From assembly GCA_018694455.1 (NCBI GenBank), contig JABHNP010000070.1, forward strand, positions 1-12,296: a stretch of 12,296 nucleotides of DNA, written 5' to 3'. Below are positions 1 to 7,237 of this stretch, in pieces. The position numbers and the translations under genes were made by a program. Below the pieces are notes generated by a model that ran no database searches, was not told the DNA's origin, and was given only the letters and a program-made list of their open reading frames with translations. This DNA is from Planctomycetaceae bacterium (lineage in GTDB: Bacteria > Planctomycetota > Planctomycetia > Pirellulales > UBA1268). Positions within the stretch are counted from its first letter, which is position 1, and each line of letters starts with the position of its first letter.

Positions 1-842
1 AACGTCGGGCATGAATATCGACTTTGACCACTTTGATTGTTGACCACACGATGCATGTTGGAGCGATACAGACCATTACTGAACACACGCATCATCTCAC
101 CCAGGTTGACGATAAAGGTTCCAGCTATTGGTGGCGCGGTGATCCAATTACCTTCAGAGTTCTGCACCTCCAGCCCACCGATCCCGTCCTGCAGGAGTAT
201 GGTCAACATCCCCCAGTCCGTGTGCGCGCCAGCCCCCAGTTGATTAGCGACAACCTTGTCTTGAGAGGGATAGTGCAGTAGACGACCAACCATTGACGGC
301 TCAACCAGACCCTCGTCAAAATAGGACTCATCCAATCCCATTGACAGAGCAATCAACTGCGAAAGAGATATCCCCAGCTTAGTCATCAATTCAACATATT
401 CATTGAATGATTCTTTGAACCCCGGAGGCTGCATCGGCCATTGATTAGCCCCTGTGTTGGGCACTCCCTGTTGCACGTAGGGGTGATTCTCATCCAGGTC
501 ATTGCCAATCAGAAAGCCTTCTTTCAGATCTGGCGGTGAGCCTTCGTCAAGCGTTTGAACCGCGATTGGTTCATAGCCGCGAGTGCAGCTAGAGTTCTCT
601 ATGTGGACCTTGTTCTTTTCTTTGGCTGACAAGTCAAAGAAGCGCTTCGCCAGGTCAAGATGTTGCTCCATGCGCTCAAGCGGAATGCCATGGTTTTCAA
701 TATAGAAAAACCCGGTTTCCCTGGCGGCCTTATGAACTTCCCATGCGACTTTTTTCCTCGCTTCGTCGTCATCGGAATACCACGGCGCCGTATCAATAAT
801 GGGAATACTGTCAGGAGCTTTTGCAGGTGTGTAAATGATCAC
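1..842 (-). CDS. Isopenicillin-N-synthase-like 2-oxoglutarate/Fe(II) oxygenase, C-terminus cut by window edge
   Basis: The reading frame is open from a GTG at 842-840 to the left window edge (280 residues seen; the family is usually about 310-350). The start overlaps the stop of the upstream Rieske gene in a GTGA, which suggests translational coupling. The N-terminus (IPIIDTAPW, then ETGFFYIENHGIP around residues 42-54) is the DIOX_N region of this superfamily. The jelly-roll core carries the iron ligands His207 and Asp209 (HTD) and His264 (MHRVVN). Arg275-x-Ser277 (RYS) follows as the carboxylate clamp for the 2-oxoglutarate co-substrate. All metal ligands are intact, so the protein should be an active cytosolic, non-heme iron oxygenase. 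Family membership is clear; the substrate is not. Its place as a distal gene of an aromatic-degradation operon suggests hydroxylation or O-demethylation of a pathway compound (inference). Confidence 0.88.
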   Translation of the reverse strand, partial: MIIYTPAKAPDSIPIIDTAPWYSDDDEARKKVAWEVHKAARETGFFYIENHGIPLERMEQHLDLAKRFFDLSAKEKNKVHIENSSCTRGYEPIAVQTLDEGSPPDLKEGFLIGNDLDENHPYVQQGVPNTGANQWPMQPPGFKESFNEYVELMTKLGISLSQLIALSMGLDESYFDEGLVEPSMVGRLLHYPSQDKVVANQLGAGAHTDWGMLTILLQDGIGGLEVQNSEGNWITAPPIAGTFIVNLGEMMRVFSNGLYRSNMHRVVNNQSGQSRYSCPT

Positions 843-1900
843 GAGCTCTCACCGCTTTCGATCACGTCAGTTTGCAATGATTTTCTGAATGCTTCTTCAC
901 CAGAAACAGCAGCCTCCGACAGTTCTCTCAGCCATCTTCGATACTGATTAGAGATCTTGTCAGTTGGCAAAGATATCTCGCCGATGTACAAGGAGCCGGG
1001 CTGACTTTCAATAACGGGCTGATCCTCAGCCAGAACGATCTTTTGAAAACCGACAGGCTGATCGTCTGGAGCGTCAGTATCCGTATGCGCAATGACCATA
1101 AAATTGCGGCAGATATTTTCCGACACCGGGCTCGACGTTGTCCAAAGAAGAAATGGTTTGTCATTCTGGTACAAATGAATTTCAAGGTTGATCGTGTACG
1201 GCATGGCCGCCCGGTAAGAGAAGCTGCCGAGCGGCGAATCCGGCGGCAGGTTATCGATCATCTCTCGCCCCGGTTCAAGTTTGAAGCGCAATTCACCACC
1301 TTCTCGATCAATATCGACGATCTCTGGTTCTTTATACGCAGGGTCATAGAGAGTACCCGGATGAACAAACGCGAAGTGGGAAAAATCTGTGAAATTTTCC
1401 CAGCGTCGCTCGGCTGAGCTATCCCAGCTATAAGGATCCGGGACGATCACCCTCTTGTATTCAGGATTCTCCCAGGCACTACAATAGGGAATCTCTGTGC
1501 AGTCCCATGATCGATCGAGCCGGACCCAGACCAGATTGTATTTTACCGCACAGTCATATTTCTCAGTGACGGCTCGCGCTGGAATCTTTTCATCAGGGCA
1601 GGCAGGGATATGTACACAATTACCCTCAGCCTCGTATTGCCAGCCGTGGTACGGGCACTGTAGCTTGCCGCCAACAACCAGACCAACTGAAAGTTTTGCC
1701 AGTCTATGCGCACACTGGTCGCGCAGCGCAACAAGTTCATCGCCAAGTCTGGCGATAACGATGTCCTCATCAAGTAGCGTCGCTGCAAAAGGTCCATTGC
1801 CTTCCGGGCTGTTCTGTTCCAGTTGTTTGAGTGTGCAAACGGGGTGCCAAAAATGTTTGAGGTAGGTTCGATCCCTGATGAGAGGTTTGAGGTCCGCCAC
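839..1900 (-). CDS. Rieske non-heme iron oxygenase, VanA-like aromatic hydroxylase/O-demethylase
   Basis: This 353-residue protein starts at a GTG preceded by a clear AAAGGAG, only 12 bases after the hydrolase gene stops. The N-terminal Rieske [2Fe-2S] domain shows Cys63-x-His65, sixteen residues, then Cys82-x2-His85 (QCPYHGWQYE). The catalytic domain shows the mononuclear-iron motif Asn169...Asp172-x2-His175-x4-His180 (NFTDFSHFAFVHPGT). The C-terminal part (DQPVIESQP, then QYRRWLREL) resembles the C-terminal domain of vanillate O-demethylase and related one-component alpha3-type oxygenases. No beta subunit gene is nearby, which fits that type. Such enzymes oxidise or O-demethylate aromatic acids using electrons from a reductase and ferredoxin. 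No VanB-type reductase is present here, so the putidaredoxin-like ferredoxin of the same operon may serve it (inference). The exact substrate cannot be read from the sequence. Confidence 0.92.
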   Translation of the reverse strand: MADLKPLIRDRTYLKHFWHPVCTLKQLEQNSPEGNGPFAATLLDEDIVIARLGDELVALRDQCAHRLAKLSVGLVVGGKLQCPYHGWQYEAEGNCVHIPACPDEKIPARAVTEKYDCAVKYNLVWVRLDRSWDCTEIPYCSAWENPEYKRVIVPDPYSWDSSAERRWENFTDFSHFAFVHPGTLYDPAYKEPEIVDIDREGGELRFKLEPGREMIDNLPPDSPLGSFSYRAAMPYTINLEIHLYQNDKPFLLWTTSSPVSENICRNFMVIAHTDTDAPDDQPVGFQKIVLAEDQPVIESQPGSLYIGEISLPTDKISNQYRRWLRELSEAAVSGEEAFRKSLQTDVIESGESS

Positions 1901-1912
1901 ACTATTCTCCTT

Positions 1913-2845
1913 TCAAAATACGTCCAGGTCGTTGGCCAATATCGTTTGGCCCGAGTAAGCATGTTTCACCTCGGCGACGATTTCTTCTGCACTCGAGCCA
2001 AGAAAAACGACGTGATACAGCAATAATAGCTTCGGCTTGACACGCGCAGCCAAGGCGCCCAGTTCATGGGTCGACGTATGGTTGTCGCTCATGTATTTCT
2101 GCCAGGTCGGTGCACTCGATTGGGCACCCGCAACTGAGTAGGCCTCATGGATCAGAATGTCCACATCTTGGCTGTATTTTTCAAGATTAGCATCCAGTGC
2201 CGCGTCTCCGGACAGTACAATAACCCTGTCGGGCGTAGTAAACCGGTAGCCAAATGCATTCGGCCAGGTACCGTGTCGCACCTTGAATGCATCGACAGTA
2301 ACATTCTCATCCTGGTAGATCGTACCTTCTTTGACCTCGTGAGCATTAACACGCCAGCCTTGATCGTTTGCCGATTCCCGACCGTAAACACGATAGCGGA
2401 TATCTTCCTGATAGGCTTTCAGCAGGTGACTCGCCATGTCGATGATGCCTGGTGGGCCGTAGACCTCTAAAGGCTCGACCCTACCTTTAATCCAGGGTGT
2501 GAAAATCAGATCAGCAAAGCCAGTCGTGTGATCCGAATGCATGTGCGATAGAAAAGCTCGCTTAATGCGCTTTACGTTGAGACCTTCAATCGAACCGCCG
2601 TAGGCAGGTGACAGAGATGCGGCACGCCGCACAATGCCAGGACCAAAATCTACAACATAGGGTGTGTCGTTGACGACGATAGCAACGCCTGGACCCGAGC
2701 GTTCAGGATCAGGATTAGGCGTACCCGTACCAAGCATAACGACCTGGGTTATTGGCGACGGTTGGTATTCGGCAGAAGCAGAAGCAACAAACCCAAACAG
2801 AATTCCAGATAAAACGATTTTTAGCAGAATTCTTATGTCAGGCAT
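1913..2845 (-). CDS. Secreted metallo-beta-lactamase-fold hydrolase (RNase Z/arylsulfatase-like)
   Basis: I start this gene at the ATG at 2845, four bases after a run of six G on the coding strand; an upstream in-frame TTG at 2869 has no ribosome binding site. The product has 310 residues. Residues 1-25 form a Sec signal peptide (hydrophobic core ILLKIVLSGILFGFV, cleavage after ASASA), so it acts in the periplasm or outside. The zinc-binding signature His101-x-His103-x-Asp105-His106 is present, with likely further ligands His191, Asp214 (SGDAA) and His278 (LLYHVVF). The TGTPNPDPERSGPG stretch is typical of the branch annotated as RNase Z-like or AtsA-like arylsulfatase. A periplasmic position argues against tRNA processing. 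Cleavage of a sulfate, phosphate or carboxylic ester or lactone on the imported aromatic compound would fit the operon, but the bond cleaved is unknown. Confidence 0.85.
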   Translation of the reverse strand: MPDIRILLKIVLSGILFGFVASASAEYQPSPITQVVMLGTGTPNPDPERSGPGVAIVVNDTPYVVDFGPGIVRRAASLSPAYGGSIEGLNVKRIKRAFLSHMHSDHTTGFADLIFTPWIKGRVEPLEVYGPPGIIDMASHLLKAYQEDIRYRVYGRESANDQGWRVNAHEVKEGTIYQDENVTVDAFKVRHGTWPNAFGYRFTTPDRVIVLSGDAALDANLEKYSQDVDILIHEAYSVAGAQSSAPTWQKYMSDNHTSTHELGALAARVKPKLLLLYHVVFLGSSAEEIVAEVKHAYSGQTILANDLDVF

Positions 2846-2884
2846 CACGCCCCCCAAGATGATTATCAATCGGTGTTTATAGAA

Positions 2885-4114
2885 CTATGTGCTGGCGCCA
2901 ACCAGGTCTACCTTTAACTCAGCTACTTCATTCACAAATGGATTAGAACTAATGTCGAAATTGGTCACCTGTGCGTTCGGATAGTTGCTAATCAATTCCG
3001 CAAGGGCTTCCTGAATCTCTATCATTGCGACGTGCTTGCCAAGGCAGGTATAGACGCCGCCACCAAAATCCAGCAGGTTGTGTGCATCGGTTCGTGTGGG
3101 ATCGTACTCGAGGGGTAAAGAGAAAACCCTCGGATCGCGATGGGCCGCCGGTATAAAGAAACTAATCCCGGTACCTTCTGGTATCTCCACGCCTCCATAC
3201 TCGATGTCTTGTGATGCGTACCGAATGAGCGTGTTAATACGGCCGGACAGGCGCATGTTTTCATTGATAGCTGCTGGAATGAGTTCCGGTTGATCAATCA
3301 GCTGTTGCCAGCGTTGTCGGTTGCCGAGCAGCTCACCAATAGCGGTCGCAATACCATGGGCAGTGTTGTCGGTGCTGGCCTCATTGAACATTGCAACAAT
3401 ATGAAAGAGCTCTGTGTCCGTCAGATGACCCGCTTTGTTCTCGGCAATAAAGTGAGCCAGGAGATTATCTTTAGGCGATTCCAAGGCATCATCGATACGC
3501 TTCTGAACATAAGGAAACAGCTCGTCATAAGCAGAGATAATCCCTGGTGTGTACTGCCGATCAAAGCTGAAGATCTTAAGAATTCGATCTGACAGCCCAG
3601 CAATCCATGGAGCGTCTTCCAGCGGAGCCCCGAACCAAAGGCAGAACAGGCTGGACGGCACACCGAACGCAAATTTGTGAAGCAGATCTGACTCACTAGC
3701 CTGACTGAGGTCATTCAGGATATCTCCGACTAATGTTCTGATCATGGGGCGCTGTTTTTCTATCACCGAAGCACCAACTGCTCGAGTTAGTGCCTGGCGG
3801 ATCTTCGTGCGGTACTCATCACGACCATGGCTTAACAGCATGGCTTTTTTGAATTCCATGGCTGGCCCTTCCGGAAAGCCCATGGCATTTACAAGACTCA
3901 TGTGATCAGAGTGCAAACGCGGGTCTCGCATCAAGGCCATACATTCCTTGTACCCCAACACTTCAAACCCACGGGAGCTCTGGGCGAAAGGTCCGTTCTC
4001 ATGCGCTGCCATGACAATGGCATTAAAGTCTGCCTCAGGAGCATAGGCTGCGTTTACATCGATGACTGGAAGTTCATCGATCGCAATTGAGTTACCACCC
4101 GTGCTTTCTACCAT
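2885..4114 (-). CDS. Cytochrome P450, soluble bacterial class I type
   Basis: This is a 409-residue soluble P450 with no membrane anchor, starting at ATG 4114. The K-helix ExxR is Glu285-Asn-Met-Arg288. The heme-binding loop is FGGGVYTCLG with axial Cys357. The I-helix reads NEASTDNTAHG (residues 244-254). Aligned to P450cam by its fixed 35-residue distance to ExxR, Asp249 is the acid and Asn250 replaces the usual oxygen-activating threonine. Tyr355 sits at C-minus-2, where His or Arg is usual. The gene follows the receptor gene after 79 bases and precedes the hydrolase gene by 39. A putidaredoxin-like ferredoxin gene in the same operon is the obvious electron donor; no reductase gene is in view. 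Function is likely hydroxylation or O-demethylation of an aromatic or terpenoid-like substrate (inference). I cannot assign a CYP family. Confidence 0.93.
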   Translation of the reverse strand: MVESTGGNSIAIDELPVIDVNAAYAPEADFNAIVMAAHENGPFAQSSRGFEVLGYKECMALMRDPRLHSDHMSLVNAMGFPEGPAMEFKKAMLLSHGRDEYRTKIRQALTRAVGASVIEKQRPMIRTLVGDILNDLSQASESDLLHKFAFGVPSSLFCLWFGAPLEDAPWIAGLSDRILKIFSFDRQYTPGIISAYDELFPYVQKRIDDALESPKDNLLAHFIAENKAGHLTDTELFHIVAMFNEASTDNTAHGIATAIGELLGNRQRWQQLIDQPELIPAAINENMRLSGRINTLIRYASQDIEYGGVEIPEGTGISFFIPAAHRDPRVFSLPLEYDPTRTDAHNLLDFGGGVYTCLGKHVAMIEIQEALAELISNYPNAQVTNFDISSNPFVNEVAELKVDLVGAST

Positions 4115-4193
4115 GATCTCTTACCCGGTTAGTCTTACATGTAAACCTGTTAACCGACGTGTCTCCACGCCGGAATCACAGTCTCTATTTACC

Positions 4194-6860
4194 TTAGTTC
4201 ATTCGGTAGTTAACCGACAAACCGACAGTACGTGGTCGCAATGAGAAGAAGTAGCTGTGCGTTCCTCCCGCTGCCGCAGCAGTGTTACCAGCAGCAAGAT
4301 TCTGCTCATTCGTTAAGTTTCTAACAAAGAGCGATGCAGACCAGTTTTCATTGGTTTCCAGAGAAATCGACGCATTCACCACAGTGTGCGAATCAATCTC
4401 GAAGAAGTCTCGGCCGAGGTTGACCTGATCGTTGAACGTTGACTGCGACTCACCCGTGTACTTCGCGTCCAGATGGTAACTCAGAGACCAGTTGTTACGC
4501 TCAAGCGATTGCAAATAATCAAGTGACAACGTCAGAGTATGATCTGAGACGTTAGGCAGCGGGTCGCCATCTGAAACAGTGATGAGTGGCAGCACTGTAA
4601 AGGGAGGTATGAAGAAGGAACCTGTTGTTCCCGCGATATAGTCCGATATGACGAAATCCTTTGTCACCTCGGCATCAACGTAGGCATAACCAATATTGTA
4701 GATCAGGTTTTCGCCAAGTATACCGTTGAATTCCAGCTCGACTCCTCGTGTTTGGGCTTCTTCGCCGTTCAAGACCGTTTTGAAACCAGCAATCACGAGC
4801 GATTCAAATTGGAACTCATCCCAATCAACAAGATAGGCAGCAATCGAGTAATTCATGTTGCCACCGACTGAGCCTTTCAGGCCGACTTCCCAGTTAGTCG
4901 TCGAATCTGGTTGAAACTCAAGCATCTCCGGCAATGAGGCCTGACGACCGGCTAGTGGCAAGGCGTTCGCGCCGCCGTGACGGAATCCTTCAGCCCAGGT
5001 GAAGTAAGCCATCGTATCGTCATCGATGTTATACGAAGCATTCAACTTGAAGATTTCGTCGTCAAAATCTCTCTCGGAATCTGTGACTGTAGTGCCGCCT
5101 TCAAAAAATCGAGGCTGTTCAGAACTCGAACAGAACAGTCCACAAAAAGGAATTAACGACTCAAAGTCATGCGAGAATTCCTGCTTAAAGGCTCGTACAC
5201 CACCAGTAATCTGCAATTTTTCATTCACGTGCCAGGTCAGCTCACCAAAGAAGGCAAGATCTTCAAACTTGAATTGCCTGACTTCGGAAAACGTCACATC
5301 AGGATGGAGCGTATTGTTCTTACCGCGAGGGAACCCGAGGTTTGCCACGTTAACGGTTGTGTCAAATTCACTCAATCCAGGCTGTTTGGTCAGAGTAGCG
5401 CCATCTGAATCCCGGTCTTCGTAGTAAATGCCAACAACATAGTCGAACTTGTTAACACCATTGGAAGTAAGTCTCAGTTCTTGTGTAAATCGCTCAGTCT
5501 CATCAACCGACGATGTCACACCGACAGCCCTCGGATAGAACGAGTTGAAAGTCGCAACACTCGAACCACCCGGTGCCCTGGTCGGTAAATCAAAACCAGT
5601 GAAATCTGGTGTATTTTCAAAACTGACTTCTGAATGCGAGGTTGAAGATGTTAACGTCGCGAATCCGAGATCAACGCTTATGTGTGCACTGAATACGTCT
5701 GCAGTGCTTTCGCCTGCAGACTTGACGAACATCGTATGCTCGAAGTCACCAGCATCAGGAATCGTTACACCACCATTTGCATACAGCGTGTTACCATCTT
5801 GGCCGAGACAATTCTGGGTTGGAGTAAAGAAGTCTTTTGAAAACGCCAGGCCGCCATTGCACGCATTGGCGTTCGAGAAAAACGAACCTGGAAAAGTAGC
5901 CAGACTGGCGTCAACCAACCCGCCATTGAAGCCGGGGTTAACTCCGGCGAAATCGTCGACTTCTGTCTCCTGATTTGTGTAAGACAACTGAACATCTACA
6001 GTGTCACTAGGCGCCCAGTTTAGGGCGACGCGAATCATGCGTGACTCACCGGAGTTGGTATCTTCTTCCGGAGCCCGTACATACCCACTGGCGAGATCGC
6101 CAGGTACACTTTGAGTCGGCTGGCCATTGTTATCAAATTGTACAAGACCAATACCGTCGACGAAGCCACCGGATTCTTCGAAGCTGCCGACGAGCCTTAA
6201 GGCGAGAGTATTTTCTGCAATAGGCACGTTGACCATAAAGTCTGCACCATAGTTCAGGTCATCAGACTCAGACATTGTATCGACGTGGGTACTGGCTTCG
6301 AACTCGAACTCGCCAAGGTTCGCTTCCTTTGGAATAAATCGAATGGTCCCGCCAAGAGAACCAGAACCATATAAGGTTCCCTGAGGACCCCGAAGCACTT
6401 CGACACGTTCTAAGTCTTTCATCACCATTGGAAAGAACAACGGCGCATCATCAAAATACATTGAGACAGCACCTGAGCTGACGTCAGTACCAAAGATCAG
6501 CCGGCCATCGTTCGCGTTGATACCCCGTAGAATAAACGTATTCCGGCTGGATCTGGGAGAAGGTCCCTGATCCTTGAAATCGAGACCTGGCACAAGGCGC
6601 GAAATATCACCAATATCGAAAGCCCTGGCGGATTGAAGATCATCATCGCTATAAGCTGAAATGTTATAGGGAATGTCCTGGATGCTTTGCGCACGGCGCT
6701 GGGCCGTGACGACAATTTCTTCAACCTCTGCCGCCAGCACTGACGGTGAAACGACGCCTGTCGCTGCGCCAATCATAGCCACCACAGCAGCCAGAATTCT
6801 GGTTGATGCTTGTCGAGCAGCGGTTGTGTTTCTCTTACTCACTTTCTGTTCCTCTCTCAT
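4194..6860 (-). CDS. TonB-dependent outer-membrane receptor
   Basis: The product has 888 residues from the ATG at 6860, which has GGAGAG five bases upstream. A GTG at 6842 preceded by GAGAGGAAC is an alternative start, and the open frame also extends to a TTG at 6926 that lacks support. A basic N-terminus and a hydrophobic stretch (ILAAVVAMIGAATGVV) end in a signal-peptidase site near SVLA-AEVEE, about residue 43. A TonB-box-like EEIVVTA follows at about 47-53. The plug domain then shows FILRGINANDG, VEVLRGPQGTLYGSGSLGGTIRF and other hallmarks. The remainder is rich in alternating aromatic beta-strands, as expected of a 22-stranded barrel (for example YFTWAEGFRHGG, NWEVGLKG). It ends NYRMN rather than the usual aromatic terminal residue. 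It probably imports the substrate of this catabolic cluster; the family is also used for siderophores and glycans, but nothing here suggests iron uptake. Confidence 0.95.
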   Translation of the reverse strand: MREEQKVSKRNTTAARQASTRILAAVVAMIGAATGVVSPSVLAAEVEEIVVTAQRRAQSIQDIPYNISAYSDDDLQSARAFDIGDISRLVPGLDFKDQGPSPRSSRNTFILRGINANDGRLIFGTDVSSGAVSMYFDDAPLFFPMVMKDLERVEVLRGPQGTLYGSGSLGGTIRFIPKEANLGEFEFEASTHVDTMSESDDLNYGADFMVNVPIAENTLALRLVGSFEESGGFVDGIGLVQFDNNGQPTQSVPGDLASGYVRAPEEDTNSGESRMIRVALNWAPSDTVDVQLSYTNQETEVDDFAGVNPGFNGGLVDASLATFPGSFFSNANACNGGLAFSKDFFTPTQNCLGQDGNTLYANGGVTIPDAGDFEHTMFVKSAGESTADVFSAHISVDLGFATLTSSTSHSEVSFENTPDFTGFDLPTRAPGGSSVATFNSFYPRAVGVTSSVDETERFTQELRLTSNGVNKFDYVVGIYYEDRDSDGATLTKQPGLSEFDTTVNVANLGFPRGKNNTLHPDVTFSEVRQFKFEDLAFFGELTWHVNEKLQITGGVRAFKQEFSHDFESLIPFCGLFCSSSEQPRFFEGGTTVTDSERDFDDEIFKLNASYNIDDDTMAYFTWAEGFRHGGANALPLAGRQASLPEMLEFQPDSTTNWEVGLKGSVGGNMNYSIAAYLVDWDEFQFESLVIAGFKTVLNGEEAQTRGVELEFNGILGENLIYNIGYAYVDAEVTKDFVISDYIAGTTGSFFIPPFTVLPLITVSDGDPLPNVSDHTLTLSLDYLQSLERNNWSLSYHLDAKYTGESQSTFNDQVNLGRDFFEIDSHTVVNASISLETNENWSASLFVRNLTNEQNLAAGNTAAAAGGTHSYFFSLRPRTVGLSVNYRMN

Positions 6861-6897
6861 GGGCTCTCTCCATTGGGTCAAAAGATTTTTTACGGTG

Positions 6898-7218
6898 TCA
6901 ATATTGCGATTCGGGTAGATGGACAATCAGGCCATCCAGCTCTTCAGTGACTTGAAGCTGACAACTCAGGCGACTGGTGTCCCGTGCGCCAACAGCAAAT
7001 TCCATCATCTCGGTTTCAATGACGTCAGGCTTGCCAAGTTTGTAGAGCCAGGCTTCGTCGATATAACAGTGGCAGGTTGCACAACTGCAGGCCCCACCGC
7101 ACTCAGCAACGATACCCTGGAGCATATTGTCGAGGGCTGCCTGCATGACGGAATAGCCAACTTCAACTTCAAGCATATGTTCAGTGCCGTCATGTTCGAT
7201 GTACGTGATCTGGGCCAA
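6898..7218 (-). CDS. Putidaredoxin/adrenodoxin-type [2Fe-2S] ferredoxin
   Basis: This 106-residue ferredoxin is translated from a TTG at 7218. An AAGGAG seven bases upstream and the homology that begins exactly there (AQITYIEHDG) decide the start; the open frame continues further upstream but runs into pobA. Cluster ligands are Cys40-x5-Cys46-x2-Cys49 and Cys86 (RLSCQL), the vertebrate-type pattern. The length and the ends resemble Pseudomonas putidaredoxin closely (HDGT near the N-terminus, ELDGLIVHLPESQY at the C-terminus). Glu39 stands where putidaredoxin has Asp38, and the last residue is Tyr instead of Trp106; both positions matter for P450cam binding. Two extra cysteines (44 and 51) lie in the cluster loop. 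It lies 19 bases after pobA. It very likely feeds electrons to the operon's P450 and perhaps also to the Rieske oxygenase (inference). Confidence 0.94.
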   Translation of the reverse strand: MAQITYIEHDGTEHMLEVEVGYSVMQAALDNMLQGIVAECGGACSCATCHCYIDEAWLYKLGKPDVIETEMMEFAVGARDTSRLSCQLQVTEELDGLIVHLPESQY

Positions 7219-7225
7219 CGATGTT

Positions 7226-7231
7226 CTCCTT
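7226..7231 (-). promoter_or_regulatory. Ribosome binding site that fixes the ferredoxin TTG start
   Basis: On the coding strand this reads AAGGAG, seven bases before the TTG at 7218. It lies in the 19-base gap after the pobA-like stop. No ATG or GTG fits both this site and the start of ferredoxin homology. Confidence 0.75.
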
Positions 7232-7237
7232 TTATAT

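Noticed and set aside
24..281. Plus-strand open frames at the left edge (24-281, 37-243)
   Set aside because: They are antisense to the conserved catalytic core of the oxygenase (HTD and HRVVN motifs) on the minus strand.
2846..2869. Upstream TTG start for the metallo-hydrolase
   Set aside because: The G-rich ribosome-binding-like run lies between it and the ATG at 2845, and the shorter form gives a cleaner signal peptide.
6896..6901. Perfect TTGACA on the minus strand just before the receptor gene
   Set aside because: It overlaps the ferredoxin stop, and 17 bases downstream there is only ACCCAA, not a -10 box. I do not call a promoter.
6861..6926. Upstream extension of the receptor gene to a TTG at 6926
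   Set aside because: The extension would overlap the ferredoxin end and add 22 non-signal residues. The ATG at 6860 has a good ribosome binding site and leaves a normal signal peptide.
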